Origin: an uncultured Prevotellaceae bacterium
Lineage (GTDB): Bacteria; Bacteroidota; Bacteroidia; Bacteroidales; Bacteroidaceae
Assembly (NCBI GenBank): GCA_946188395.1
Contig: CAMHUU010000016.1
Span: forward strand, 1 to 60,652
DNA: 60,652 nt
Reading direction: 5' to 3'
Below the pieces are notes generated by a model. That model was not told the origin of the DNA and did no database searches. It worked only from the letters and a program-made list of their open reading frames with translations. The stretch's first letter is position 1, and each line of letters opens with the position of its first letter. Position numbers and translations under genes: made by a program. Shown here one piece after another: positions 1 through 9,636 of the stretch.

Positions 1-160
1 CGGATTTGCCGGACTTACTTGATTTTCCGGATTTACCAGACTTTTTGGTTTGAGTCACAGCAGTCTTCTTCGCCGCCGGCTTCTTAGATGCAGTTTTTTT
101 CTGCGCATAAGGAGCCAGGGTAAAGGCCAACAACAAGAGTATGATACCTATCCGCTTCAT
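1..160 (-). CDS. Probable murein hydrolase activator (EnvC/M23 type), N-terminal part only
   Basis: Only the first 53 codons are inside the window; the gene runs off the left edge. The start (CAT at 158-160) opens a signal peptide (MKRIGIILLLLAFTLAPYAQ) followed by a Lys/Ser/Ala-rich low-complexity stretch with KSGK and KSSK repeats, as seen in the linker before the coiled coil of Bacteroidota EnvC/M23 proteins. The start lies 10 bp downstream of the DUF4292 stop, so it is probably the distal gene of the same operon. The EnvC assignment rests on the usual gene order TPR - DUF4292 - M23 peptidase, not on any catalytic motif visible here. The secretion signal is clear; the function is inferred. 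Confidence 0.6.
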   Translation of the reverse strand, partial: MKRIGIILLLLAFTLAPYAQKKTASKKPAAKKTAVTQTKKSGKSGKSSKSGKS

Positions 161-169
161 CCAAAGGGG

Positions 170-1027
170 TTAGAGAGACATGAAGCGCTGGAGGATTTCC
201 TCGACAGAGACCTGACGGTACTTGCTCGACACTTCCGTACGTGTTTCCCAGTTCTCGTCGGCACCCATATAGTTGAGCGTCATTCCCAGTTTCACCTCCT
301 TCTCAGGAGTAGAGAAGGAAATCTTATGTTCCATGGGGAAATACTTACGATTGTTCTGCTGGAAATCCTCGTAGTCCCAGTTCAACTGATAGTTACCACG
401 GAACCTATCGTTATACAGGATGTTAGCCATCTTGACACGGTGGTTCGCTTTATCTGCCAGCCAGCGATACGACAGTTTACCACTCTCCATCGAGATGATG
501 GCATCGTCGGAACCCATATCAGTGCTATAAGTCTTCAGCGCCTCGTCGGTCACCTTCATCTTACCTGGTTGGAAGAGTTCGTTCCAGAACAGCGACTGCA
601 ATACATAGAAATCAATCTGACTGTTGCGCAGGAAGTCCATCTGAGCATACGGCACCTTCATATAGAGCTTGTTGATGCGGTCCATAATGAGGACATACTC
701 CTTGGTGAACTCCAGACGTCCTGCCTCAACAAAGCCAAAGGCCATGAGTTGCAGGCGGATGACATCATCGCGCTTCATTTTCAGATTACCCGTGAGTGTC
801 ATCTGACGTGCCCCAACCTCTACGCTGAACTTCACCTTCGACGTGATGAAGCGTGCGTGCTGGGCATTGTCATTCACTTTCTGCAAGAAGGCCTGCTTCT
901 TCAGTGTGTCTGGACTGACCACTGTGGGAGTCTCCTTGACAGCCTTACGATGTGAGCCGCAAGATGCTACGGCCAGCGTCAACGGAAGTGCCAGTGCGGC
1001 AATCTTCAAAATGCGTACTGTTTTCAT
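170..1027 (-). CDS. DUF4292 family lipoprotein
   Basis: 285-residue lipoprotein. The signal peptide ends in a lipobox (LAVASC, Cys about residue 23), so the mature protein should be lipid-anchored in the envelope. The rest resembles DUF4292, a family with a LolA/LolB-like fold expectation: alternating strands such as VKFSVEVGARQMTLTGNLKM and hydrophobic faces suited to holding a lipid. Its start overlaps the stop of the upstream TPR gene by 4 bp (ATGA arrangement, 1024-1027), which indicates translational coupling. It precedes an EnvC-like gene by 10 bp. A role in outer-membrane or lipoprotein handling is plausible but inferred; family membership is the firm part. Confidence 0.8.
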   Translation of the reverse strand: MKTVRILKIAALALPLTLAVASCGSHRKAVKETPTVVSPDTLKKQAFLQKVNDNAQHARFITSKVKFSVEVGARQMTLTGNLKMKRDDVIRLQLMAFGFVEAGRLEFTKEYVLIMDRINKLYMKVPYAQMDFLRNSQIDFYVLQSLFWNELFQPGKMKVTDEALKTYSTDMGSDDAIISMESGKLSYRWLADKANHRVKMANILYNDRFRGNYQLNWDYEDFQQNNRKYFPMEHKISFSTPEKEVKLGMTLNYMGADENWETRTEVSSKYRQVSVEEILQRFMSL

Positions 1028-2838
1028 TCTTTTAGGTATTTTTTATGTTTTATTTTTCTAATCAGGACCTGTCGACGGTCGCCCTTGATTTCAGAATTCT
1101 CAGAAGCTCTGTCGAGTGCCTGTTGCCAAAGGGCGACGGCTTTTTCCTTATCACCACAATGATAGTAGATGTCACCAGCATGTTCGAGCAAGACTGCCGA
1201 CGTGTCGGAGTCGCACTGCATGGTCTGGTCGATATAGATCTTAGCCTCGTTGTACCGTTGCTGCATGAACAGAATCCACGCGTAGGTATCGAGGTACGTT
1301 GCATTCTTGGGTTCGGCCTTGATGGTACGGTATGACATCTGCTCGGCCTTGTTCAGTTCACGACCCAGTTCGCTGAGATAGTAGGCATAGTTGTTCAGAC
1401 AACCGATGTTATCCTCTTTCCATACCAGACAAGAGTCGTAAGCCGCAAAGGCCTCGCGATCCATGCCCTTTTGGTGCATGATATCGCCCATGACAGCATA
1501 GAAGTCGCTGACTATGGCGGGGTCGCTCTGGTCGGTGATGACATCGATACCGTTTTGGAACGCGTTCAGCGCATCGTCCAACTGTTCTTTCTGATAGTAG
1601 GCAATGCCCTGGTAATAATAAAACGCCATCTCGTCAGGATTATACTGACGGGCGTCACGACAAAGGGCAATGACGCGGTCGCGGTCTTCAGCCTGCCAGG
1701 CGTAGCTCACCAGTTGCAGACGGGCGGCAGCATTGTCAGGAGCAATGTCGAGTGCCTGTTCCAGCACCACCTTGATGCTATCCTGAGGCATCTTCTTCAG
1801 ATTCATATAGGTGGCACAAAATAGCGCCATATCAGCATCCTGCTGTGGCATCTCGAGAATGCGGTGGAACAATTGCAGCACACGTGTGGAGTCACCTCCC
1901 GTCTGCTCGCTCTCGCCTATCAGCTGACGCAACAGCGTCACACGGTCCTCCTGGGTAGAGTTTTTATTAAGCAATATCCGTTCCCGGTATACTTCCGTCT
2001 GCGCCGAATCCTTATTATCATAATAGTAGGCCAGCAACCCCATCAGTGCATTACGGTTTTCCGGTTCCTGACGAAGGATCTCCTCATAGATTTGTTTGGC
2101 CTGTTTCTGTTGGCTGTTCTGATAGAGCGTGTTGGCATAGAGGCAATGATAGTTCAGGTCGTTGGGATACTGATCGGCCAACTGCTTCATCTCGCTGATG
2201 GCCGACTTCTTGTCGCCCTTCTGGGTGTACAGCTGACTCTTAGCATACGACAGGCGCTCGCTCTTGCCTTCAGCCACCTCCAACCGGCCTAAGGCCTGAA
2301 TGGCGTGGTCGTAGTCCTCTAGCTGTTCATAGAGCTGGACTAACATGCCCAACACATCCGTCCTGTCGTGGTTCACCTCATAGAGACGCTCCAACACCTC
2401 AGCTGCTTCAGCATATTGACGTTGTGAGATGTACGTCTCGCCCAATGTCTCCAGATAAGTGGCATTCTTGGGCTCCAACGATGAAGCCTTTTGGATGCAG
2501 TAGATATGGCGGTCCTTATCTTTCAGCGCACGATAATATTGTGCCAGATAGAAGTAAGCCTCAGAACGGGTAGAGTCGAGTTCCACACAATGACGCAGCA
2601 AGTCGAAAGCAGCATCATTGTTTCCCTTTTCCCGTTGGCAAATAGCATCGAGGAAGAAAGCATCGTACTTTTGCCCGGTCTGGGCGAAAGAAATGAGAAA
2701 TGAGAAATGAGAAATGAGAAATGTCAGGAAACAAATGAGAAATGAGAAATGAGAAGTGAGAAATGTAAATGAAAAATGAGAAATGAGTTTTTCACTCACT
2801 CCACTTCTCCGACTAAATGTATTCATTCCGTGTTTCAT
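1024..2838 (-). CDS. Secreted tetratricopeptide-repeat protein with a repeat-derived signal peptide
   Basis: 604 residues. After about residue 55 the protein is a near-continuous run of TPR helices with recognisable W/L-G-Y-A-P spacing, for example AYFYLAQYYRALKDKDRHI and LAYYYDNKDSAQTEVYRERI, through to a final unit near residue 575 (LLEHAGDIYYHCGDKEKA). TPR solenoids are protein-interaction scaffolds; in this genomic position the protein probably serves envelope biogenesis. The N-terminus is odd: residues about 19-52 are encoded by a (GAGAAAT)n tract read in rotating frames, giving HFSFL and FLISHFSF strings that form the hydrophobic signal core. The start may be Met1 (2838) or Met5 (2826). 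It is coupled to the downstream DUF4292 gene by a 4-bp overlap. Confidence 0.85.
   Translation of the reverse strand: MKHGMNTFSRRSGVSEKLISHFSFTFLTSHFSFLICFLTFLISHFSFLISFAQTGQKYDAFFLDAICQREKGNNDAAFDLLRHCVELDSTRSEAYFYLAQYYRALKDKDRHIYCIQKASSLEPKNATYLETLGETYISQRQYAEAAEVLERLYEVNHDRTDVLGMLVQLYEQLEDYDHAIQALGRLEVAEGKSERLSYAKSQLYTQKGDKKSAISEMKQLADQYPNDLNYHCLYANTLYQNSQQKQAKQIYEEILRQEPENRNALMGLLAYYYDNKDSAQTEVYRERILLNKNSTQEDRVTLLRQLIGESEQTGGDSTRVLQLFHRILEMPQQDADMALFCATYMNLKKMPQDSIKVVLEQALDIAPDNAAARLQLVSYAWQAEDRDRVIALCRDARQYNPDEMAFYYYQGIAYYQKEQLDDALNAFQNGIDVITDQSDPAIVSDFYAVMGDIMHQKGMDREAFAAYDSCLVWKEDNIGCLNNYAYYLSELGRELNKAEQMSYRTIKAEPKNATYLDTYAWILFMQQRYNEAKIYIDQTMQCDSDTSAVLLEHAGDIYYHCGDKEKAVALWQQALDRASENSEIKGDRRQVLIRKIKHKKYLKE
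2691..2787. repeat. Heptamer tract (GAGAAAT)n inside the TPR gene
   Basis: About 97 bp made of imperfect GAGAAAT units with a few variants (GAGAAGT, GTAAAT, CAGGAAAC). It lies fully inside the 5' end of the TPR gene, where its minus-strand reading is a hydrophobic Phe/Leu/Ile/Ser run that acts as the signal-peptide core. Because 7 is not a multiple of 3, three units encode seven residues, and gain or loss of one unit would shift the frame. Confidence 0.9.
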
Positions 2839-2901
2839 TTCTCATTCCTCATTTAGGGCCAACGGCCCGTCATTTCTCATTCCTCACTTCTCATTTCTCA
2901 T
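2836..2901. repeat. Heptamer tract with embedded GGGCC-AAC-GGCCC hairpin
   Basis: Two runs of CATTTCTC-type units flank a short perfect hairpin: GGGCC at 2856-2860, loop AAC, GGCCC at 2864-2868, preceded by ATTTA. It fills the whole spacer between the dut stop and the TPR gene start. The dut stop codon (TGA, 2898-2900 on the minus strand) is itself part of the tract. Confidence 0.85.
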
Positions 2902-3335
2902 TTAACACCTGTATGACCATAGCCACCTGCGCCACGCTCAGTCTCATCGAGTTCCTCTACGACCACCAGTTCACCCTGTTCGTGACGGGCGATGACCATT
3001 TGGGCAATACGCTCGCCGTCGTTCACCACAAAGTCCTGTTGCGAGAGGTTAATGAGCACCACGCCTACTTCTCCCCGATAGTCTGCGTCTATCGTACCCG
3101 GGGTATTCAGAACGGTGATGCCGTGCTTCAGCGCCAGTCCACTACGTGGGCGCACCTGAGCCTCGTAACCTTCCGGCAATGCAATATGCAAGCCCGTCGG
3201 AATCAGTCGGCGTTCCAACGGATGCAATGTCACGGGTTCCTCCAGATTGGCCCTCAAGTCCATTCCTGCACTTTGGGGCGTAGCATAGGCAGGCAACTGC
3301 TGGTGCCCGCGGTTCACAACCTTCACTGTAATCAT
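2898..3335 (-). CDS. dut: dUTP diphosphatase
   Basis: Hydrolyses dUTP to dUMP and pyrophosphate in the cytoplasm, keeping uracil out of DNA and feeding thymidylate synthesis. All five trimeric dUTPase motifs are visible in order: [39 protein letters not shown], and the C-terminal arm [11 protein letters not shown]. The start at 3335 (MITVKVVN) gives 145 residues, the normal family length. An in-frame ATG at 3443 would add 36 residues of spacer sequence, and it lies upstream of a promoter core at 3370-3377, so it should not be transcribed from there. The stop codon falls inside a heptamer tract. Confidence 0.95.
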   Translation of the reverse strand: MITVKVVNRGHQQLPAYATPQSAGMDLRANLEEPVTLHPLERRLIPTGLHIALPEGYEAQVRPRSGLALKHGITVLNTPGTIDADYRGEVGVVLINLSQQDFVVNDGERIAQMVIARHEQGELVVVEELDETERGAGGYGHTGVK

Positions 3336-3369
3336 CTTCTCAGAAACGTTTCTTACATTAATCGATGTG

Positions 3370-3377
3370 CAAAGGTA
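3370..3377 (-). promoter_or_regulatory. Promoter -7 element for dut
   Basis: TACCTTTG on the minus strand matches the Bacteroidota -7 consensus TAnnTTTG and sits 35 bp before the dut ATG. I see no good -33 TTTG; the region where it should lie is occupied by a heptamer tract at 3386-3418. Confidence 0.6.
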
Positions 3378-3385
3378 GTGATTAA

Positions 3386-3418
3386 AAATGAGAAATGAGA
3401 AACGAGAAATAAGAAATG
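3386..3418. repeat. Heptamer tract upstream of dut
   Basis: About 33 bp of GAGAAAT-type units (GAGAAAT, GAGAAAC, GAGAAAT, AAGAAAT) in the spacer between pulA and dut, overlapping the expected -33 region of the dut promoter. It stays in frame with dut only by chance. Confidence 0.8.
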
Positions 3419-3478
3419 CCCTTGGCTTGTTGTTTTTTAACATTTCTTCATTCCTTGTTCCTCATTTCGTCTTCCTTA

Positions 3479-5398
3479 TCAGTCGTGTAAGATCAGTGCA
3501 GACTGAGCACTTACCTCGGTTTGTTGACCTTCTATGGTGGCAAGGCCCTTTTCGTTGATGACGCCATCACGGCAAACAGCGACATAGGTGCCTTTTGGTA
3601 TGGTCAGTTGCTGAGTTTTCTTCGATGCATTGAGGATGACGATGATGTTACGCCAGTCGTCGCGCCCCGCATAGTTTTTCAGGCGGAAAGCGACCACGCC
3701 CTTAGGAGTCTGAAGGAATTCCAAATGCTTGCGAACCAAGTCAGCATTGCCCAGGCGGAAGGCAGGATGATGCTGGCGCAGGGCTATCAGATTCTTATAG
3801 TAAGCAAACACCTGCGGATATTTCTTCTTGTTCGCCCAGTCGAGATGGTTGATGCTGTCCGGTGACTCAAAACTGTTGTGGACTCCCAGTTTGGTGCGAA
3901 GCAGTTCCTCGCCACTAAGCATGAAAGGCACACCCTGTGAGGTGAACACAGCCGTCTGTGCTAACAAATCGAGACGAATCAGTTCCTCTTGGCTGATGCC
4001 CGGGATGCTCGCTTTCAGGCGGTCGACCAAGCACATGTCGTCGTGACAGCTGACATAGCTCATCATCTGGGTGGGTTCCACAGCCCAAGGTTTTTCGGCA
4101 TAGTTGACCTTCTTCATCTTTACCTGAGGATGACGGATAGCACCTACGATGCCAAATTTCAACGACTCCTCCTCGTTGACACCACCCAACCAACCTGGTT
4201 TGGTATCGTCGGAGAACGGTCCGCGCAAGGCATCGCGAATCTCGTCGGAGAATGCTGCGATACCCGGCATCTGCGGGATATTCGCCTTCAGACCCAGTTG
4301 TTCGCTGGGATAGGCACACTGGCCAGCACTCCAGCCCTCACCATAGATAAAGACAGAAGGATCCTTCTCGTCGACCATCTGGCGGATCTGGTTCATCGTC
4401 TCGATGTCATGACACCCCATCAGGTCGAAGCGGAAGCCATCGATATGGTATTCGTCCATCCAGTATTTCACACTTTCCAACATAAAGCGGCGCATCATGG
4501 GTTTTTCCGAGGCTGTCTCATTGCCACAGCCAGAGCCGTTGCTATAGCCCGATGGTGATCCATCGGGAACTGTAGCTAACTTACGATAATAATAGTCGGG
4601 GAAGGTGCGTTGGAAGTTAGAGTGTTCGATGTCGTAGGTGTGGTTGTACACCACGTCGAGAATGACGCGGATGCCAGCCTTATGGAGTGCTTGTACCATC
4701 TGTTTAAATTCGCGGATGCGCACCTCAGGGCGATAGGGATCCGTCGAGTATCCACCCTCGGGAACATTGTAGTTGACGGGGTCATAACCCCAGTTGTACT
4801 GTGGCTTGTCAAGCTTGGTCTCATCGACAGAACCATAGTCATAGCTGGGTAGGATGTGGATGGCATTAACCCCTAACGCCTTCAGGTGGTCAATAGCCCA
4901 TGGCTCCGTCAGCGCCAGGAACTTACCCTTGTTCTTGGCATCCTCGCGGGCGATGGAGAAGTCACGGTGGTGCATCTCATAAACCACGAGGTCAGCAGGA
5001 GACTTACAAACAGGCCGCTGGTCACGCTCCCACCCCTCCGGATTAGTCTGTGCCATCGCGATAATGGCAGCACGCTTGCCATTGACTCCTACGGCCTTCG
5101 CAAACACACCTGGGCACTCGCCATGTCCCATGTCAAAGGTATAAAACCGTCCCAGCAAGTCGCCCTTCACTGTTGCCGTCCACAATCCGTCGACATACTG
5201 CATCTTGATGGTTTTCAGCGTTTTACCACCCAGTCCCTCTTGGTAGATGCGAACCTTTACGTTTTTCGCATCTGCGGGAGCAAACAGCTTAAAGGTAGTC
5301 TTCTCGGGTGAATAAGTCATTTCGTCGAAGCGGAAATCCTGAGCTGTTGCAAGGGTCGTCATTGTCATAAGCAATAGGAATAATACTAATTTTTTCAT
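3479..5398 (-). CDS. pulA: Type I pullulanase (GH13), secreted
   Basis: 639 residues. Cleaves alpha-1,6 branches of pullulan, amylopectin or branched dextrins. A signal peptide (MKKLVLFLLLMTMTTLATAQ) directs it to the periplasm or beyond. An N-terminal CBM48-like beta domain (about 25-125) precedes the GH13 barrel. Pullulanase signatures are clear: YNWGYDPVNYNVPEG, DGFRFDLMG with the nucleophile Asp near residue 325, the acid/base Glu in IYGEGW, and VSCHDDMCLVD for the third carboxylate (HDN in most relatives, here HDD). The C-terminus carries a beta domain. It starts 5 bp after the helicase stop and closes the malto-oligosaccharide operon. Assignment is strong. Confidence 0.94.
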   Translation of the reverse strand: MKKLVLFLLLMTMTTLATAQDFRFDEMTYSPEKTTFKLFAPADAKNVKVRIYQEGLGGKTLKTIKMQYVDGLWTATVKGDLLGRFYTFDMGHGECPGVFAKAVGVNGKRAAIIAMAQTNPEGWERDQRPVCKSPADLVVYEMHHRDFSIAREDAKNKGKFLALTEPWAIDHLKALGVNAIHILPSYDYGSVDETKLDKPQYNWGYDPVNYNVPEGGYSTDPYRPEVRIREFKQMVQALHKAGIRVILDVVYNHTYDIEHSNFQRTFPDYYYRKLATVPDGSPSGYSNGSGCGNETASEKPMMRRFMLESVKYWMDEYHIDGFRFDLMGCHDIETMNQIRQMVDEKDPSVFIYGEGWSAGQCAYPSEQLGLKANIPQMPGIAAFSDEIRDALRGPFSDDTKPGWLGGVNEEESLKFGIVGAIRHPQVKMKKVNYAEKPWAVEPTQMMSYVSCHDDMCLVDRLKASIPGISQEELIRLDLLAQTAVFTSQGVPFMLSGEELLRTKLGVHNSFESPDSINHLDWANKKKYPQVFAYYKNLIALRQHHPAFRLGNADLVRKHLEFLQTPKGVVAFRLKNYAGRDDWRNIIVILNASKKTQQLTIPKGTYVAVCRDGVINEKGLATIEGQQTEVSAQSALILHD

Positions 5399-5403
5399 AT
5401 CTG

Positions 5404-7323
5404 TTAAGTTTTTTGTTGTTTCTTACAATACTGCCATAGCTGGCGGTAAAAAGGATGACGCGTCATTGTCTGTCGGTTGCCCAGAATGATGACTTTCATA
5501 CGGGCACGGGTAATGGCCACATTCATGCGCCGCAGGTCCCGCAGGAAACCAATCTGTCCCTCGTCATTCGAGCGCACGAGGGAGATGACGATGACGTCGC
5601 GTTCCTGTCCTTGGAATCCGTCGACGGTATTGATGCTGATCTGTCGACGGAAAGGCTTGAAGTATTCCCGTTTGGTGAGCAGGCGTCGCAGATATTGCAC
5701 CTGGGCACGATAGGGTGAGATGATGCCCACATCGATCCGTTCATCCAAGAGGCGCTGTTTGCCGATACGTTCGAAATACTGTTGCAGGACGTGCATCGTC
5801 AGCATACCCTCGGCCTTGTTGATACGACCGTATGACTCGCCGACGAATTCCTCTTTGAAGGACAGTTCGGTCGTTTCCGCATTCTCGGAGTCTTCAGACA
5901 GTTCCTTATATTCAGACGTATCGATCCATTCCATCGGTGTGTCGAGGTCAAGGATTCCACGAAAACGCACCTCGGGAGCACTCTCGACCTGACCATTGTA
6001 GAAGTAGTCGGATGAGAAACGCATGATGTCGTCGTTCATGCGATACTGTATCCGTAGCAAGGTCACGGCTTCGGGATGCGTCTCGACGATACGTTCCATC
6101 AAGGTCTTAGCCAGTCCGGCCTTCATGGCGGCTATACTCTTGACCGTTGGCGGCAGCTGACAGTGGTCGCCCGCCAATACGACGCGACTGACACGCCGCA
6201 TGGGAATCCAACAGGCCGCCTCGAGGGCCTGGGCAGCCTCATCGATGAACAGCGTACCGTATTTCTGACCATCCAACAAGCGGTTAGCGGCACCTACCAA
6301 TGTCGATGCAATGACACGCGCCTCGCCAAAGAGTTCGCTGTTGATGCGGATCTCCAGTTCTGTGGCACGGCTCTTCAGACTCTCCAGCCGCTGGTGGTAT
6401 TTCTCGTCGCCCCGTTTCCGATGACTGCGCAAGTCGCGGATGGCCTTACGCAATGCCCACAGCTGCGGATAGTCAGGATGTCCTTCAAAGCGCCGCTCAT
6501 AGGTAAACGACAGCATCTTGTCGTTCACACGCGTGGGATTACCTATTCTTAATACATTGATGCCGCGGTCGACGAGTTTTTCGGATATCCAGTCGACTGC
6601 CATATTACTTTGTGCACAAACCAGCACCTGGTTCTCGCGCATCAGTGTCTCGCGAATGGCCTCCACCAATGTTGTGGTCTTTCCCGTTCCCGGGGGACCA
6701 TGAACCACCGCCACATCCTTGGCACGGAGCACCTCATTGACAGCCTCTTCCTGCGTCTTGTTCAGATAGGGGAAATGCAATGGCTGAAAAGAAAAAGTCT
6801 CCGGCTTTTGATGAGGGGTGTAAAACAAATCTCGCAGGTAGCCTAGTCGTCCCTTCCCTCGGATGGCCCGATCCAGCGCCTCCATCATGAGACGATAGCT
6901 GGTCTCGTCGAACGACAGTTGTACCCCCACCTTCTCTGTCCCTTGCAGATCAATGATACGGGTGTTGTCAGGTACGGTTACCACCATGCGATCACCGTCA
7001 ACATAGCTGACAACACCCGTAAAGGGGAAATAGCGGATGCCTGACGTTTCTGTTTCCGTAAAGAAGACGACAGAGCGTCCATATTCAAAGTTATGCTCAA
7101 TATCCGTATCTGACGTGCGGAACACCTCCAACGCCAGTTGGTTGAGCGAATTATAGTAGCTCTTGCTCACCCGTAGCGGCCACCAGGCATCACCTCGCTT
7201 CACCTTCCGCCCCATGCCGATGGTCTCGGTCTGTTGGCGGTAGGCCTCCTTCTCAGTCTGATACTCTAACTGCAGTAAGAGTCGCTGTTGTTGGAGCGCT
7301 TGTATGACACTGGCGGTCTGCAT
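5404..7323 (-). CDS. Superfamily 1 helicase/ATPase of the UPF1/IGHMBP2 type
   Basis: 639 residues, cytoplasmic, no signal peptide. SF1B helicase motifs are all present: Walker A GPPGTGKTT (about 208-216), motif Ia ACAQSNMAVD-like, Walker B as DEAAQALEA, motif III AGDHCQLPPT, motif IV QYRMNDDIM, motif V TVDGFQGQERDVIVIS and motif VI RRMNVAITRAR. The N-terminal 190 residues form the beta-barrel typical of this family. It would unwind DNA or RNA using ATP. It sits 3 bp from the GH97 gene and 5 bp from pulA, inside an otherwise purely carbohydrate operon, with no obvious functional link to its neighbours. Confidence 0.92.
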   Translation of the reverse strand: MQTASVIQALQQQRLLLQLEYQTEKEAYRQQTETIGMGRKVKRGDAWWPLRVSKSYYNSLNQLALEVFRTSDTDIEHNFEYGRSVVFFTETETSGIRYFPFTGVVSYVDGDRMVVTVPDNTRIIDLQGTEKVGVQLSFDETSYRLMMEALDRAIRGKGRLGYLRDLFYTPHQKPETFSFQPLHFPYLNKTQEEAVNEVLRAKDVAVVHGPPGTGKTTTLVEAIRETLMRENQVLVCAQSNMAVDWISEKLVDRGINVLRIGNPTRVNDKMLSFTYERRFEGHPDYPQLWALRKAIRDLRSHRKRGDEKYHQRLESLKSRATELEIRINSELFGEARVIASTLVGAANRLLDGQKYGTLFIDEAAQALEAACWIPMRRVSRVVLAGDHCQLPPTVKSIAAMKAGLAKTLMERIVETHPEAVTLLRIQYRMNDDIMRFSSDYFYNGQVESAPEVRFRGILDLDTPMEWIDTSEYKELSEDSENAETTELSFKEEFVGESYGRINKAEGMLTMHVLQQYFERIGKQRLLDERIDVGIISPYRAQVQYLRRLLTKREYFKPFRRQISINTVDGFQGQERDVIVISLVRSNDEGQIGFLRDLRRMNVAITRARMKVIILGNRQTMTRHPFYRQLWQYCKKQQKT

Positions 7324-7326
7324 CTG

Positions 7327-9615
<2,289 letters not shown>

Positions 9616-9636
9616 CTAGTTGTTTATAATTATGCA

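Noticed and set aside
3336..3443. 36-residue N-terminal extension of dUTPase
   Set aside because: It lies across and above the promoter core and is partly encoded by a repeat tract; family length fits the shorter start.
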